Shown: one piece after another, positions 22,723-34,216 of the stretch
How the letters are laid out: the number at the start of each line of letters is the position of its first letter
How positions within the stretch are numbered: the stretch's first letter is position 1
From: Hemibagrus wyckioides
Taxonomy: Eukaryota > Chordata > Actinopteri > Siluriformes > Bagridae
Reading direction: 5' to 3'
Length of the DNA stretch: 64,000 nucleotides
Assembly: GCF_019097595.1 (NCBI RefSeq)
Contig: NC_080710.1
Span: forward strand, 13,662,280 to 13,726,279
Notes under the pieces: model-generated
What the model was told of the DNA's origin: nothing
What the model saw: only the letters and a program-made list of their open reading frames with translations
Databases searched by the model: none
Program-made: the position numbers and the translations under genes

Positions 22723-22750
22723 GTTTTTGTGACCCCGATGTGATCTCAGA
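22723..22750 (+). promoter_or_regulatory. Candidate retroviral primer-binding site
   Basis: Immediately after the 5' LTR the sequence reads ttgtttttgtgaccccgatg, then tgatctc. The part gtgaccccgatgtgatctc resembles the complement of the 3' end of a tRNA, with the expected TGG altered to TTG. I think tRNA-Arg, which is unusual, but this rests on memory. Confidence 0.45.
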
Positions 22751-23551
22751 GAAAAACACGATTGGCACAGAGAAAACAGCAGAGCCCCAGACCTGGGACC
22801 AGAGGCTGTGGCCGCCGCCCATGGCCCAAACACTGGATCCTTCTAGGACAAAGGTAAGGCAGAAGCTGGTTTAATCGAATTTCTGCATTAGTTGTGTGTG
22901 GTCTGGGGAGGAGGAGGCACTTGGTCCAGGGATGGATCAGCTCTGTTTCATCTTGTTAAAACGAAGGAAGAGTAAGTTAAAACTGTATAAAGTCATATGA
23001 TAAAATTGCATGCTTTATGCTGATAAAGACTAGATGATGTCAGACGTATGAAAGTGTAAAGGATCGAAAGTCCTGGTGGGTTCCAGGTGGAATGAGTGAA
23101 ATTCCTGTGAAAAAGACCTTATTTGGACGCAAACGGAGCGTTCAGTAGCAGAAAGTAAGTTCTGTGAACATGAACACTGTCACTGGAAAAAGAAGAATAA
23201 GTGTCAAGTAACAGGTGGAAAAAGAAAAGAGTAAGAATTCCTGGATCCGGGTGTTAGTGAAAGGAATTAAAGAGAAACAAGAGAATAAGAGAAAAAAGAA
23301 ACGTAGTGAAATTCCCGGGTCCAAGTGAGTGAGTAATAAAGAGATAAAGAAAATATGAAGAGAAAAGCGCTGGGACTAATGCTCAAAGAAACTAGCCAAG
23401 TACTGGATTGGAAACTGACAATCAATCAGTACATGCATACCTCACCGGATGGAAAGTTTATGCATATTTCTCAGAAAGGCACAGACACTTTAATAGATAG
23501 ATAGATAATAATACTTTACACAGACCTTGATAGAAAAGAAAATGTCACCAT
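22751..23551 (+). other. Retroviral leader; gag not recognisable
   Basis: The untranslated leader has a good splice-donor-like site at 22853 (acaaag|gtaagg). The rest is A/G-rich, with no gag matrix, capsid or zinc-knuckle motif. A short frame near 23355-23500 ends in stops within a GATA repeat (about 23494-23510). Reverse transcriptase begins almost immediately on the far side of the inserted Gypsy element, so gag and protease appear to be missing. Confidence 0.55.
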
Positions 23552-23556
23552 CCTAT

Positions 23557-23880
23557 TGTAACAAGAAGACCCCAGAGGCAGAGAGAAAGTGGAAATGCCA
23601 CTTTAATAAACTCAGACAGACAAAAAGGCAGAACGTAAATCAGAAAACTGGCATTAAGACCAGGTAGGCAAAACTTAACTTAGATTAGGACAAAAGCCAG
23701 CAAGCAGGTAGACAGACTGAAACAAATAAACATGTGCTACACAGTCTTAATACTCGCTGCAGACGTTGGTGAGTGAGGGCTTTAAACAGGTGCCAGGTAA
23801 TCGGGTGCAGGTGGCGGCGCGATTAGTAATCAGGGGAGCAAGAGCACGGGAGTGCAGCTGGGGCCGGTATGTCCGTTACA
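23557..23880 (-). repeat. Gypsy 3' LTR (324 bp)
   Basis: On the plus strand it runs tgtaacaagaag to tgtccgttaca. It shares the full flanking parts with the copy at 28084-28270 but contains about 130 bp more in the middle (about 23580-23712). Confidence 0.93.
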
Positions 23881-25085
23881 GTACCCCCCCCCCCCACGGG
23901 CGTCTCCAGACATCCGGGAGCGACGACGAGGGTGGCCGCGACCTTGGGGAGCGGGTCGGTTTTCGGAGTCATTTCGGTTTTTCGGTCGGAATTCAGTGAG
24001 GAGCGCGGGATCGAGGATGTCATCCCGATCCACCCATGATCTTCCTCAGGAGCGTACCCTTCCCAGTCGACCAGATACTGTAGGCGGCTGTCTCGTCGCC
24101 TGGAATTCAGAATTTCCCGGACCTGGAAGATGGTGTTGTCCGCTTCGATCTCAGGCGGTGGCGAGATCATGGGCTCTGTGGAAGGAGGGAGAACAGGGTT
24201 AGTGTATGGCTTTAGTAGTGAAACATGATAGGATGGTGAGATGTGGTAGTGCTCCGGGAGATCGAGTTCATAGGTCACTTCATTAATGGGCCACTGGATG
24301 GTGAAGGGACCTATGTATCGTGGACTGAGCTTTTTGCAGGGTAGCTTCAAGCAGAGGTCTCACGTAGAGAGCCAGACTTGATCTCCCGGCTGGTAGTGCG
24401 GTGTTTCTCGTCGGCGCGTGTCAGCGTGGTTCTTCTGCCGGTGGATTGCACGGCGCAGATGGACGTGCGCCGACTCCCAAACCCTCTCACTTTCTCTGAA
24501 CCAATGGTTGACAGACAGTACTTCGGATGGTTCACTTGACCATGGAAACAGAGGCAGCTGGTAACCAAGCATGCACTGGAACAGAGTGAGTCCTGTAGCT
24601 TCTTGGCGGAGTGAGTTCTGTGCATACTCGGCCCAGGGAAGATATCTGCTCCACTCGTGCTGGTGGTCCCAGCAGTAGGCTCGTAGATAGCGCCCCACTT
24701 CCTGTACTTTGCGCTCCATCTGGCCATTGGATTGGCGATGATATCCGGAGGACAGGCTCACTGATACACCCAGTTGTTTAAAGAACCCATGCCACACTCG
24801 GGATACGAACTGTGGCCCTCGGTCAGACACGATGTCTTCGGGGATGCCAAAGTGTCTGAAGACATGGTGAAAAAGAGCTTCAGCCGTTTCCATGGCTGTG
24901 GGCAGGTCCTTGAGGGGTATCAGTTTGCACGCTTTCGAGAACCGATCTACCATGATGAGAATGGTGGCGAAACGTCTGACGTGGGCAGATTGGTCACAAA
25001 ATTGATTGGGACCAAGGACGGTGAGGGATTGGAAGCGGCATGAGCTTACCCTCGCAGTGTGGAAATAACAGCACAGACTGGGCAT
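23823..25085 (-). pseudogene. Gypsy integrase and chromodomain
   Basis: The integrase catalytic core reads from 25085 to 24360 ([19 protein letters not shown], the second Asp in [10 protein letters not shown], and the Glu near SNGQMERK), then the C-terminal SH3-like part ([29 protein letters not shown]) at 24350-24200. A chromodomain follows ([25 protein letters not shown]), ending near 24020. The chromodomain places it in the chromovirus lineage, in which this module directs integration to modified chromatin. Frame changes near 24350 and 24727 show decay. Confidence 0.92.
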
Positions 25086-25113
25086 CCTTTAATGAATTTA
25101 AGCACTTCTTTAG

Positions 25114-26663
25114 TCATGCCAGGCCACTAATACTTATTCCAGATGAGTGAGAGGGTTCGTTGACTGCCCGGATGTCCGGAGCCCGGAGATGAGTCCAGAA
25201 GGGTGAGGCGCAGGGGAGTGGGAACGTAGATTTTCCCTTCTGGACCTCCCGGCGGAGCGGGTTCCTCCGTAGTGCCGGCACAAATGTCCTCGTCAATGTT
25301 CCAGATGAGAGGACAGACAAAGAGATTAGGAGGGAGTATGGGCTCGCTTTCTTCCGGTTGGGGATCCGGTGCATGCATCCGGGAGAGTGCGTCCACCTTA
25401 GTGTTTTTGTGCCTGGGGCGATAGGTGACCATGAACTGGAAGCGAGTAAAGAAGAGCGCCCTGCAAGCTTGCCTGGTATTTAGGCGTTTCGCATCCCTGA
25501 GGTACTGGAGGTTCTGTATGATCAGTAATGTCCTCGAAGGGATGGACAGCTCCCTCCAACCAGTGCCGCCACTCCTCCAAGGCCAGCTTGATGGCTAATA
25601 GTTCCCGGTTGCTGATGTCATAGTTTTGCTCCGCCGGGGTTAGTTTTTTTTGAAAAGAAAGCGCAAGGACGGAGCGCCGGGGGCTCACCACCCCGCTGGG
25701 ATAGCACCGCTCCTACTCCTACACCTAAAGCGTCTACCTCTACCACAAAAGGTCAGCTGGGATCGGGATGTAGTAGGATGGGAGCGGAACAGAAGGCTGC
25801 TTTCAACTTCTGGAAGGCTTCGATAGCGAAAGTCGTCCAGCATAGCACTTTAGGCTGATTGCGCAACAGTGAGGTGAGGGGCGCAGTGTGTTGGCTGTAG
25901 CCTGCGATAAAGCGGTGATAGAAGTTCGCGAACCCCAGGAAGCGTTGAAGTTCCTTGATGGTTTGGGGTTGCGGCCAGGTCTTCACCGCTTCACCTTAGA
26001 CTGGTCCATTTTAATGCCCTCAGAGGAGATGACATAGACGAGGAATTGAATGACGGGCTGGTGGAACTCACATTTTTCTAGATTCAAGTAGAGGTGGTGA
26101 CGGTGGAGATGCTCGAGTACCTGCCTGACGTGGCGAACATGCTCCAACCGGTTTGGGGAGTAGATAAGGATGTCATCAATATATACGATGATGAACCGGT
26201 GGAGCATGTCCTGGAAAATTTCATTCATGAAATTTTGAAATACTGATGGGGCATTGGAGAGTCCATACGGCACGACGCGGTACTCATAGTGTCCAGATGG
26301 TGTAATGAATGCCGTCTTCCACTCATCACCTCGCCGAATACAGATCAAGTTGTAGGTGCTCCGTAAGTCGAGCTTGCTGAAGATGTGAGCTCCATGTAGT
26401 TCTTCGAGGGCCGCTGGGACCAGTGGCAGGGGGTAGGCAAACTTCACCGTTTGTGTGCTCAGACTCCGGTAGTCGATGCACGGTCGAAGCCCACCGTCCT
26501 TCTTGGCTACAAAGAAGAAGCTGGAAGCTGCTGGGGAAATGGATGGACGTATGAATCCCTGGCTGATCGCCTCCTGAATGTATTCCTCCATTGCCTTTTG
26601 CTCCGGGACGGACAGAGGGTAAATGCGACCCTTGGGCAGTTTAGTGTCGGGCAGGAGATCCAC
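25114..26663 (-). pseudogene. Gypsy reverse transcriptase and RNase H
   Basis: RT starts in a frame at 26663 ([18 protein letters not shown]), with [38 protein letters not shown] and the catalytic box YIDD ([13 protein letters not shown]). The connection domain is at 25986-25753 ([13 protein letters not shown]). RNase H pieces are at 25691-25398 ([20 protein letters not shown]) and the linker at 25432-25127 ([11 protein letters not shown]). Frameshifts and stops separate all four segments, so it is not functional. Confidence 0.93.
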
Positions 26664-28053
26664 CGCACAATCCCATGATCGGTGTGGGAGCAGTTTGTTG
26701 CTGCGGCTTTACTGAATATGTCCTGGTAGCCCCTATACTCTTCAGGGAGTTTCACCTCGGTGTGTTGCTGCGGGCTCTCGATGCTTGTGGACCCCAAGAG
26801 AGCAGTTTTGGGAGCCGGGATTGGAAGTGCCTTTAGACAGGTGTGAAAACAGTGATTGCTCCATTTGAGTATGCTTCCAGTGCTCCAACAGATGTTGGGC
26901 TGGTGATGCACCATCCAGGGGCATCCCAGGACGACATCTACTCTGGACTCCTCCAGCACTAGGAGAGAGAGCATCTCTGCATGTAGGCAGCCAATGCGAA
27001 GAGTCATCTCGGGGGTTAACCACTGCACAAGTCCACGGCCCAGTGGCTTTCCTTGGATTGTGGTGATCTGGTAGCGCGTCGGGCTTCTCAGACGTGGGAT
27101 ATGGCAGGTGGCTAGGAGGCGGGATGAGATGAAGTTCCCTGAAGCGCCCGAATCGAACAGCACAGACACTGGGTAATGGTGAGAGTCGTAAATTAGAAGG
27201 GCTTCATGGTAACGGGGATTGCAGATAATAGAACTTAAGTGGAGCGTACTCACCGCTGGGCACGGGGGACGGACTGGACAGGTCTGGAGTGAGTGGTCTG
27301 GCTCTCCACAGTATAGACACAAACCTTGACGGAGGCGGCGTTCACATTCACCACGAGACAGGTGGAGTTCTTCTGTCAAGATGAGCTTCTGTGCTGGGGA
27401 GTCCTCACGGGGTGAGGTATCTATGTTATCACTCTGCTCCATGACGATCGCGGCCAGGTGTTGAGAAACACTCAGCGCTTTCTGCATGAAGGTTTCCAGG
27501 CTGATGGTGTCATCAAAAACCACCATCTGCCGTTGGATCGCCAGCCACAAGCCTCGTCGGTAGGCCGCGAGTAGCGCCACCTCATTCCAGACGCTAGAGG
27601 CCGCAAGCGTCCGGAAACGAAGCGTGTACTTTTGCGTGGAGCGGTCAGCTTGCTGGAGGCGGAACAACTCTTCATGCACAGAGAGAGTGGTGGAGCTGGC
27701 TCCAAAGACTTCCTTGAAGTGGGTGAGAAAGGCTTCTAGGGAGTCGAGTGCCGGGCTCTTTGATGCCCACAGTGATTCCGCCCAGCGCCGCACGTTGCTG
27801 GTCAGCAGCGAAGAATGAACATGGTCTTCAAGTGGTCACTGGGACACTGGTGGGGAAGAGCAGCAAAATATAGCCGGCATTGCATCACAAAGCCAGGATG
27901 CTCTGATACCTCACCCGTGTATGCCGTCGGTACAGACATGGGGCATGCAGGACTAGCTGCAGAACGAACTGCTTCACATAGGGAGGCCACCAGTCTCGTC
28001 GTCGGGTCCGGAGCTGGAGGTGTGTCAGGTTGCATCTTGAGGTAGGATCCCAC
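26664..28053 (-). pseudogene. Gypsy gag and protease
   Basis: Gag begins near 28053 (MGSYLKMQPDTPP) and shifts frame near 27800 into a long frame from 27793. That frame carries capsid-like sequence, a CCHC zinc knuckle at about residues 159-172 (CLYCGEPDHSLQTC) and the aspartic protease active site LFDSGASGNF at about residues 212-221. From about residue 375 this frame is a shifted reading of the RT region, so gag-protease and RT are now out of frame. Confidence 0.92.
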
Positions 28054-28083
28054 TTCGCTTTTCTGTTTTTAGGGTGAGTATTC

Positions 28084-28270
28084 TGTAACAAGAAGACCCC
28101 AGAAGCAGGTTGAAACAAACAGACTGAAACAAATAAACATGTGCTACACAGTCTTAATACTCGCCGCAGACGCTTTAAATAGGCGCCAGGTAATCGGGTG
28201 CAGGTGGCGCGATTAGTAATCAGGGGAGCAAGAGCGCGGGAGTGCAGCTGGGGCCGGCATGTCCTTTTCA
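28084..28270 (-). repeat. Gypsy 5' LTR, internally deleted (187 bp)
   Basis: Matches the other LTR at both ends but lacks about 130 bp after ccccagaagcagg. Its last bases read tgtccttttca where the other has tgtccgttaca. Followed by the CCTAT duplication. Confidence 0.88.
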
Positions 28271-31200
28271 CCTATCAGTTACTGGTATCAGAAGACAAAG
28301 ATTCCACAACAGACAAACAACCTGACACTGAGGAGCTGTTAGCCACAATACCAAGTGCACTCTGGACACAGCATTCAACAGATGTAGGGCTCATTAAATC
28401 AGCAGGCCAGGTTTTGATAAAACTTAAACCTAATGTCAGGTACCCGTACCAGAAACAATATCCGTTAACACCACAGGCCCAAGCAGGTATAGGACCCACA
28501 CTTGAGGGATTGTTAGAAGCAGGGGTTTTGATTACAACCCGCAGTCAATGCAACACTCCGATATTTCCTGTCAGAAAACCTAATTCAGATAAATGGCGTC
28601 TTGTACATGATTTGCGTGCCATAAATCATATTGTTGAAGCAGAAGCACCAGTAGTTCCAGATCCACATACGTTACTCTCCAACATTCCAGGTGATACCAA
28701 ATGGTACACAGTCATTTATTTGTGTTCAGCATTTTTCAGCATTCCACTACATTCAGACTCAACATTTGTTTGCATTTATTTACAATGGCCAGCAGTACAC
28801 ATACACGAGGTTACCTCAGGGTTATTGTGAAAGCCCATCAATCTTCAATAGTATAGTAGTTAGGGATCTAGCTTCGTTAAAAACTGACAGTCTTCTCCTG
28901 ACTTATGTTGATGATATTTTGATTTGCAGCCCAACCAATGAGCAGTGTCAGGCAGACTCCCTAAAAGTTTTGAGACTGTTGGCAGAAAATGGACACAAGG
29001 TGAGTAAGGAGAAATTGCAATTCTGTAAACAAGAAGTTGAATATCTGGGGAGAGTTTTGCATGGCACCAGCCTTAAGCTGGCTGTTCGAAAAGCTCCTAA
29101 ACCGCAAACAGTTGGCAATGGATAGTAGATTTTGCATTGAAGGTGTCTCCACTCTGTGCGTTGATAAAAGCAGCAGATCAGAAGAAAGCGTCATTGACCT
29201 GGACAACAGAAGCAGTTGCAGCTTTTGAAATGTTGAAAGAGGACCTTTGTACTGCACCAGCACTAGCTAGTCCAGATTATGGTAAGCCATTCTTCCTGTA
29301 TGTGTCAGAAAAACAGGGATTTGCTAATGCTGTTCTAACTCAACAACAAGGGCCAGGCAAACAGCCCGTTGCCTACTTCAGCACTAGATTAGACAACATC
29401 TAGAGTGGAATGCCGCCGTGTTATCGTGGGTTAGTGGCAGCAGCTTTTGCGTACCAGAAAGCATCAATCATTACAATGGGCCATCCAACTACGTTGTACA
29501 CAACTCATGCATTACACGCCTTGTTGACTAGCCTGACGTTTGTCATTACTCATGCACAAAAAACTGGTTATGATGTGATTCTGTCCTCACCAGAATTGAC
29601 CATTCAACGATGTCAGACAGTCAATCCAGCTGATAGAATGATGACCCCATTGGATGGTGAGCCACACGATTGTCAGTTAACGTCAGCCTCCTACTCAAAA
29701 GCACGTCAAGATCCAGAGAATCAGCCATTGCTGCATTCAGACGTAACCTTTTTTGTTGATGGTTCATGCTTTAGAGGTCCGGATGGAAATTTGGCGGGTT
29801 ATGCTATAGTTGTGCCCAGCAATGATTTGACTAGTTTTGTCACCATTCAGTCTACGGCTGTTGTTCAACCGTGTTCTGCACAATTGGCTGAGTTAAAAGC
29901 ACTCGCTGCAGCCTGTAAGCTAGCTGCAGGGAAGTCCTGTACAATTTTCACAGTTTCGCAATACGCTTATGGTGTATGTCATTACTTCGGCCTGACATGG
30001 GCTCAGAGAGGGTTGTTAAGAGCAGACGGCACTCCTGTGATGCACGGTATGGCCATCACTGATTTGTTGTATGCTATCACTCTGCCAGCTAAAGTAGCCA
30101 TTGTCAAATGTTCAGCGCACAAAACAGATGGTTCCTTTGTAACCAGTGGGAACACTGCAGCAGATGAGGCAGCTAAATTAGAAGCATTAGGACACACATT
30201 ATTCTAGTAACGGACTCTGAGGGTGAGGACCACCTAGAAGCGGACTTAACCTCCTTAGCTGCAGCACAAAATTCTGCCTGTCTATGAGATATCTAAGTGA
30301 ATAAAAAGGGGGGCGGTTAAAAATGCTCGTACAGGCATCTGGCGTGGTCCTCAGGGACATTTTGTAGCACCTCTTTTGGTTCTCACATCATTGATTAATG
30401 ATGTGCATGGCTTGAGCCATTGCACAAGGGGGGAAGTGATCAAAAGGATTCAAAAAACATGGTGGTCTCCTTATTTGGCCCAGAATGCGCATTGCGAAAT
30501 ATGTGTGGAGTACAACAACAGAAAAAGTTTCACAGCGCCTATAGGCCATATACCAGAATCAGATGGACCATTCAGACATCTGATTATTGATTTCATGGAC
30601 ATGGCTGAGGTGAAGGAGAAGAAAAGGTTTGTCCTGGTGGTGGAGGACAGATTTAGCAGATGGGTGGAGGCACACCCAACAGCTAAAGCAGATGCAGATT
30701 CAGTGGCTAAATTTTTGTGCAGAGAGGTAATTCCAAGGTTTGGTATTCCTGATAAAATCAGCTCAGATAGTGGTACTCATTTTGTGAACAATGTTATTCG
30801 GAGAGTGTTCCAGTATTTAACAATATGGCACAGATTGGGTTGTGTCCATCATCTGCAGTCACAGGGAATGGTGGAAAGAGCCAATGGAACATTGAAGGCG
30901 AAACTGAATTGGAAAAATGAATTGGGTGCAAGCTTTACCACTGGCATTGATGAGCATGAGAATGCAAACTAACCGAATGACGCATCTAACCCCGCATGAA
31001 ATGCTTACTGGACGACCTATGCCTGTACCGTATCTACGAGGACCCTACAAGGGCTCTCCGCTAGAGCAGCTTGAAAGTGAACTTGGCAACTATGTAAAGC
31101 ATCTAACTGAAATACACCGAGCTATATTCCAACAGGTGAAAGGTGACACTGAGGGAAGGATGAGTGAAATCGAAGAAGAGCTGAGGACTGTGAAGCCAGG

Positions 31201-31375
31201 AGACTGGGTGTATGTCAAGGTCTTCAAAAGGAGATGGAATGAGCCCAGGAGGGTTGGGCCACTGAAAGTCATCTTGGCGACCCCTACAGCTGTAAAGGTT
31301 GAAGGTAAAGAACACTTGGTTTCATCTGAATCACTGTTGCAGAGCACCAGATCCAGGGGCTGGAGAGAGACATGA
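28271..31375 (+). pseudogene. Endogenous retrovirus pol (RT, RNase H, integrase), broken
   Basis: Retroviral pol on the plus strand, in several frames. RT fingers and palm read at 28276-28830 (DKWRLVHDLRAINHI), then a frameshift, then LPQGYCESP and the catalytic box YVDD (28905-28916) to 29125. Connection and RNase H are at 29137-30207, with the RNase H start FFVDGSCF. Integrase reads at 30376-30972: an HH-CC zinc-binding region (HGLSH, CEIC), then catalytic residues in IIDFMD, SSDSGTHF and MVERANG. Its C-terminal part is at 30917-31375. Layout and motifs fit a gamma/epsilon-type retrovirus of fish. At least four frame breaks or stops make it inactive. It lacks a recognisable protease. Confidence 0.9.
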
Positions 31376-31389
31376 CAGGGAGTAAGAAC

Positions 31390-33178
31390 AGGAGCAGGAT
31401 CCATTGTTAAGGGAATTTGAGGCGCAAAGGCGTGATCCATCCATTCCTGCCTCACAACCTCCTTCAGTACAAGCACCTCACCTGTGGAGCAGAGAACACC
31501 AACAGTGGGAGAGCCCTGCAGAACAAGAAGAAGGGGACGACCCAAGGGAAGGGCCTTCACAGTATGATGTGGGAGATGCAGGACCTGCCTATAGAACTAG
31601 AGCCCATGCATGGTGAGGGCACTGAAAGAGAGGAGAGAGAGAGAGAGACAATGAACAAAAGATGAGTGAAGGAGAAGGAACCTGTAATCAACTTAGTAAA
31701 ACAGACTGGGGGTTGCTGGTACTTGTAATAATAGCACTGATATGTATAGGGTTATGGACGTGTACTCTTCTATGAGTTTTTGGTGATACAGAAAGAACAG
31801 ACTATGGTGAGCTCCCAGCAACATTGCAGCCGAGACTGCATAGAGACACTACAAAGCTGATAAGCCTCGTGAATAGACTAGATCAGGAATTGTGGACAAA
31901 CAACTTGTTTTATCAGTGGCTGAGTTACACTGCACAGGAAGTAGCGAACACCTCGTGTATAGTTTGCCATGACAGAACACCATGAGCTCCCAGAATTATA
32001 CCGACGATGGGACCAGAGGGCTGTAACAGTACCAAACACAATTTGCGCCACTTATGCCCGTTTGTTTGTCTCATGCACTCCATATCATGCTCCTATGAAC
32101 AGCACTTGCAAATATGTAGAAATTGAGACAGAAGGACATCCGCCTGCCAGAGTACGTGCACCTAAGGGACAGAAATACCCGTTTTGTTTATGTTCCAGTG
32201 GATCACAAGTGTTTGTTGGCAATATTTCCGAGGATTGTGACGAGTCAGCAGATACGAAAGGACTGAAAATCGGTGTGTGGAGACAATGGACTACATTGAA
32301 CTGAAACAGCCTGATCTGTCTAATGGCACTAGGCCACTGGTGGACATCTTCTGGTACTGTGGACATGGAGTCGCCAGACAGACCCTGCCACCCAGGTGGG
32401 CAGGGTGCTGCACAACAGTGGTGCTGACAGGAAAGTTAACTGTGTTGCAAGAAAAAGAGATTGCCGTGACAGGCTGGCAAACCAGACGTGCTGAGGGACA
32501 ATTTGATACAAGGGGAGGAATATATGTTGATTGGAGAGGGATCCCAGTAGGATTCCCTGATGAACATGTTGCAATGGGCTGGTCAGGAGCAGGGGTATTG
32601 ACATTCTTTCTTCCATGGGGACAGATTGCAAAAAATGTAAGGTGGATCAACTACATCTGGTACAATCAACAGCGCTTTATAAATTACACAATACAGGCAC
32701 TTGACTTGATTCATGACCAACTGCATGCTACTTCTAAAATGGCCTTACAGAATAGGTTTATCTTGGACACTATGAGAGCTCCTGATGAGGGAGTGTGCAC
32801 TATGTCTGGAGACCAATGTTGTACTTACATTCCAATGCATACTGGACCAGAAGGTAACCTGAGTAAGGTACTAAGGCAGATGAAAGATCTTAGAGACAAC
32901 ATGTAGCAAACACATATAAACCGTCAAATGATTGGTTTTCTTGGTTGTATTCTTCAAATTGGAGGGCCATCATACTTAGACTAGGGACAATTGTGGGAGT
33001 GGTTCTGTTGATACTTGTGTTTCTGTTGTGTTGCATAATTCCATTACTACGTTCTATGATCACACAAATGACACGAACACTATTTGGTCAATATGTTCAG
33101 ATGACACATGAGATTGAGCCTCCATTCAAACAAGACGATAGCATTGATGAAATAGACTTAATAAAATTGGCCGCATGA
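31390..33178 (+). pseudogene. Endogenous retrovirus env (surface and transmembrane parts), broken
   Basis: The envelope region follows pol. Surface-subunit-like frames are at 31969-32304 and 32277-32906, cysteine-rich with N-glycosylation sites (NST, NIS, NGT). Near the end of the second frame is the transmembrane-subunit signature of gamma-type envelopes: an immunosuppressive-domain-like stretch (LQNRFILDTMRA) followed by a CX6CC motif (CTMSGDQCC, about 32796-32822). A stop at 32904-32906 precedes a separate frame (32945-33178) with a strongly hydrophobic membrane anchor (GVVLLILVFLLCCII) and an acidic cytoplasmic tail. The region is interrupted, so no intact envelope can be made. Confidence 0.82.
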
Positions 33179-34205
33179 TGGAGGAGAATTGGAGACACAT
33201 ATGGAGACACCTATGGGGTAGGTTGTTGAAAAATGATTTAGGTGGGTAGAAGCCAAATTCAGGTCTATTAGAGTACCCTTTTATAGACAGACGTACGTCA
33301 GTAAGGGAGATTTACGCAGACAGGATGTACATCACTGAGATACAAACACATGCGCACACCCCAAAGTCACATGGGCAGAAGAAAAACGGGGAACTTCATA
33401 TAAAGGACATTGGTCATATTATATCTGTGTGTCGTATTATATTGTATTAAAAAAATAAATAAATAAAAAATACGAGTACGAGTAGTGAATCACTGGATAT
33501 TTTTAGAATACAGTTAGTTTGAGTTTAATGTGTGACTGCTTAAAGCTCTCTGCAGGTAAGACAGTTGACTTGAGTGGATGATAAATCTCCAGAATAACTG
33601 AAGTTCTAATTTGGCCCTTGACAAAGACCCCGCTAATGCTCTACTGAAGATTTGAGAGGAGGCAAACCATCAAACAAAGCCGCACCGGACTAAGAGGTGT
33701 TGGGCTGAGAAAGCTGCCACCTGGAAAAAAAAAACAAAGGGTGCAGCTGGTGACCAGAGAAGAAGGCCGGTTAGCCAAAGACGGGTAAGATCTCACAAGG
33801 TGGGACAACCTAAGGCAGGCACGGTCGTGCTGCTGGTCACCGTGAGCAAAATGGGAAACAACGTGTGATGCATAAAAAAACCAGGAGAAACCCTGGTACG
33901 TAGAGCAGGGGTACAGGTAAGTATAAAATTGAATGACTGGGTGAAGGGAACAAACGGGACTGACAAGAATGTGCTTGAAAAACAAAAACCAACGCAATGT
34001 TACCTGCATGGAGCTTGGAGTACTTAATACCTTTTGTTTATGTTTAAGGTTCATCTAACCAATGCAATTGTTTTTTTAGCAAGTTGATTGTATTAACAAA
34101 ATGAATCATAGAATTACATAACCTTTATGTTGATCGCTTACATATAAACATATGCATACTCTCAGCGTCTGGACAAGTTGAATGTGTGTTGTGACTTGAG
34201 TCACA
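33179..34205 (+). other. Retroviral 3' untranslated or decayed region
   Basis: Sequence between env and the polypurine tract. No ORF is recognised on the plus strand. A minus frame at 33641-34054 has no family signal. Confidence 0.5.
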
Positions 34206-34216
34206 AAAGGGGGGAA
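34206..34216 (+). promoter_or_regulatory. Retroviral polypurine tract
   Basis: The purine run aaaaggggggaa directly abuts the 3' LTR start at 34217, as required for plus-strand priming. Confidence 0.88.

Larger units (their letters stand above)
23557..28270 (-). mobile_element. Ty3/Gypsy chromovirus inserted in the retrovirus
   Basis: A complete but broken minus-strand LTR retrotransposon, flanked by CCTAT duplications (23552-23556 and 28271-28275). Its LTRs are 23557-23880 (the 3' LTR in its own orientation) and 28084-28270 (5' LTR, shortened). Order in the minus direction: gag, protease, RT, RNase H, integrase, chromodomain. The G-rich tract on the minus strand just inside the 3' LTR (complement of 23883-23897) is the polypurine tract. 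It lies opposite to the host retrovirus. Confidence 0.95.

Noticed and set aside
30400..31000. Possible host gene derived from a retroviral integrase
   Set aside because: Flanked by the rest of pol and paired LTRs, with frame breaks; it is part of the endogenous retrovirus.
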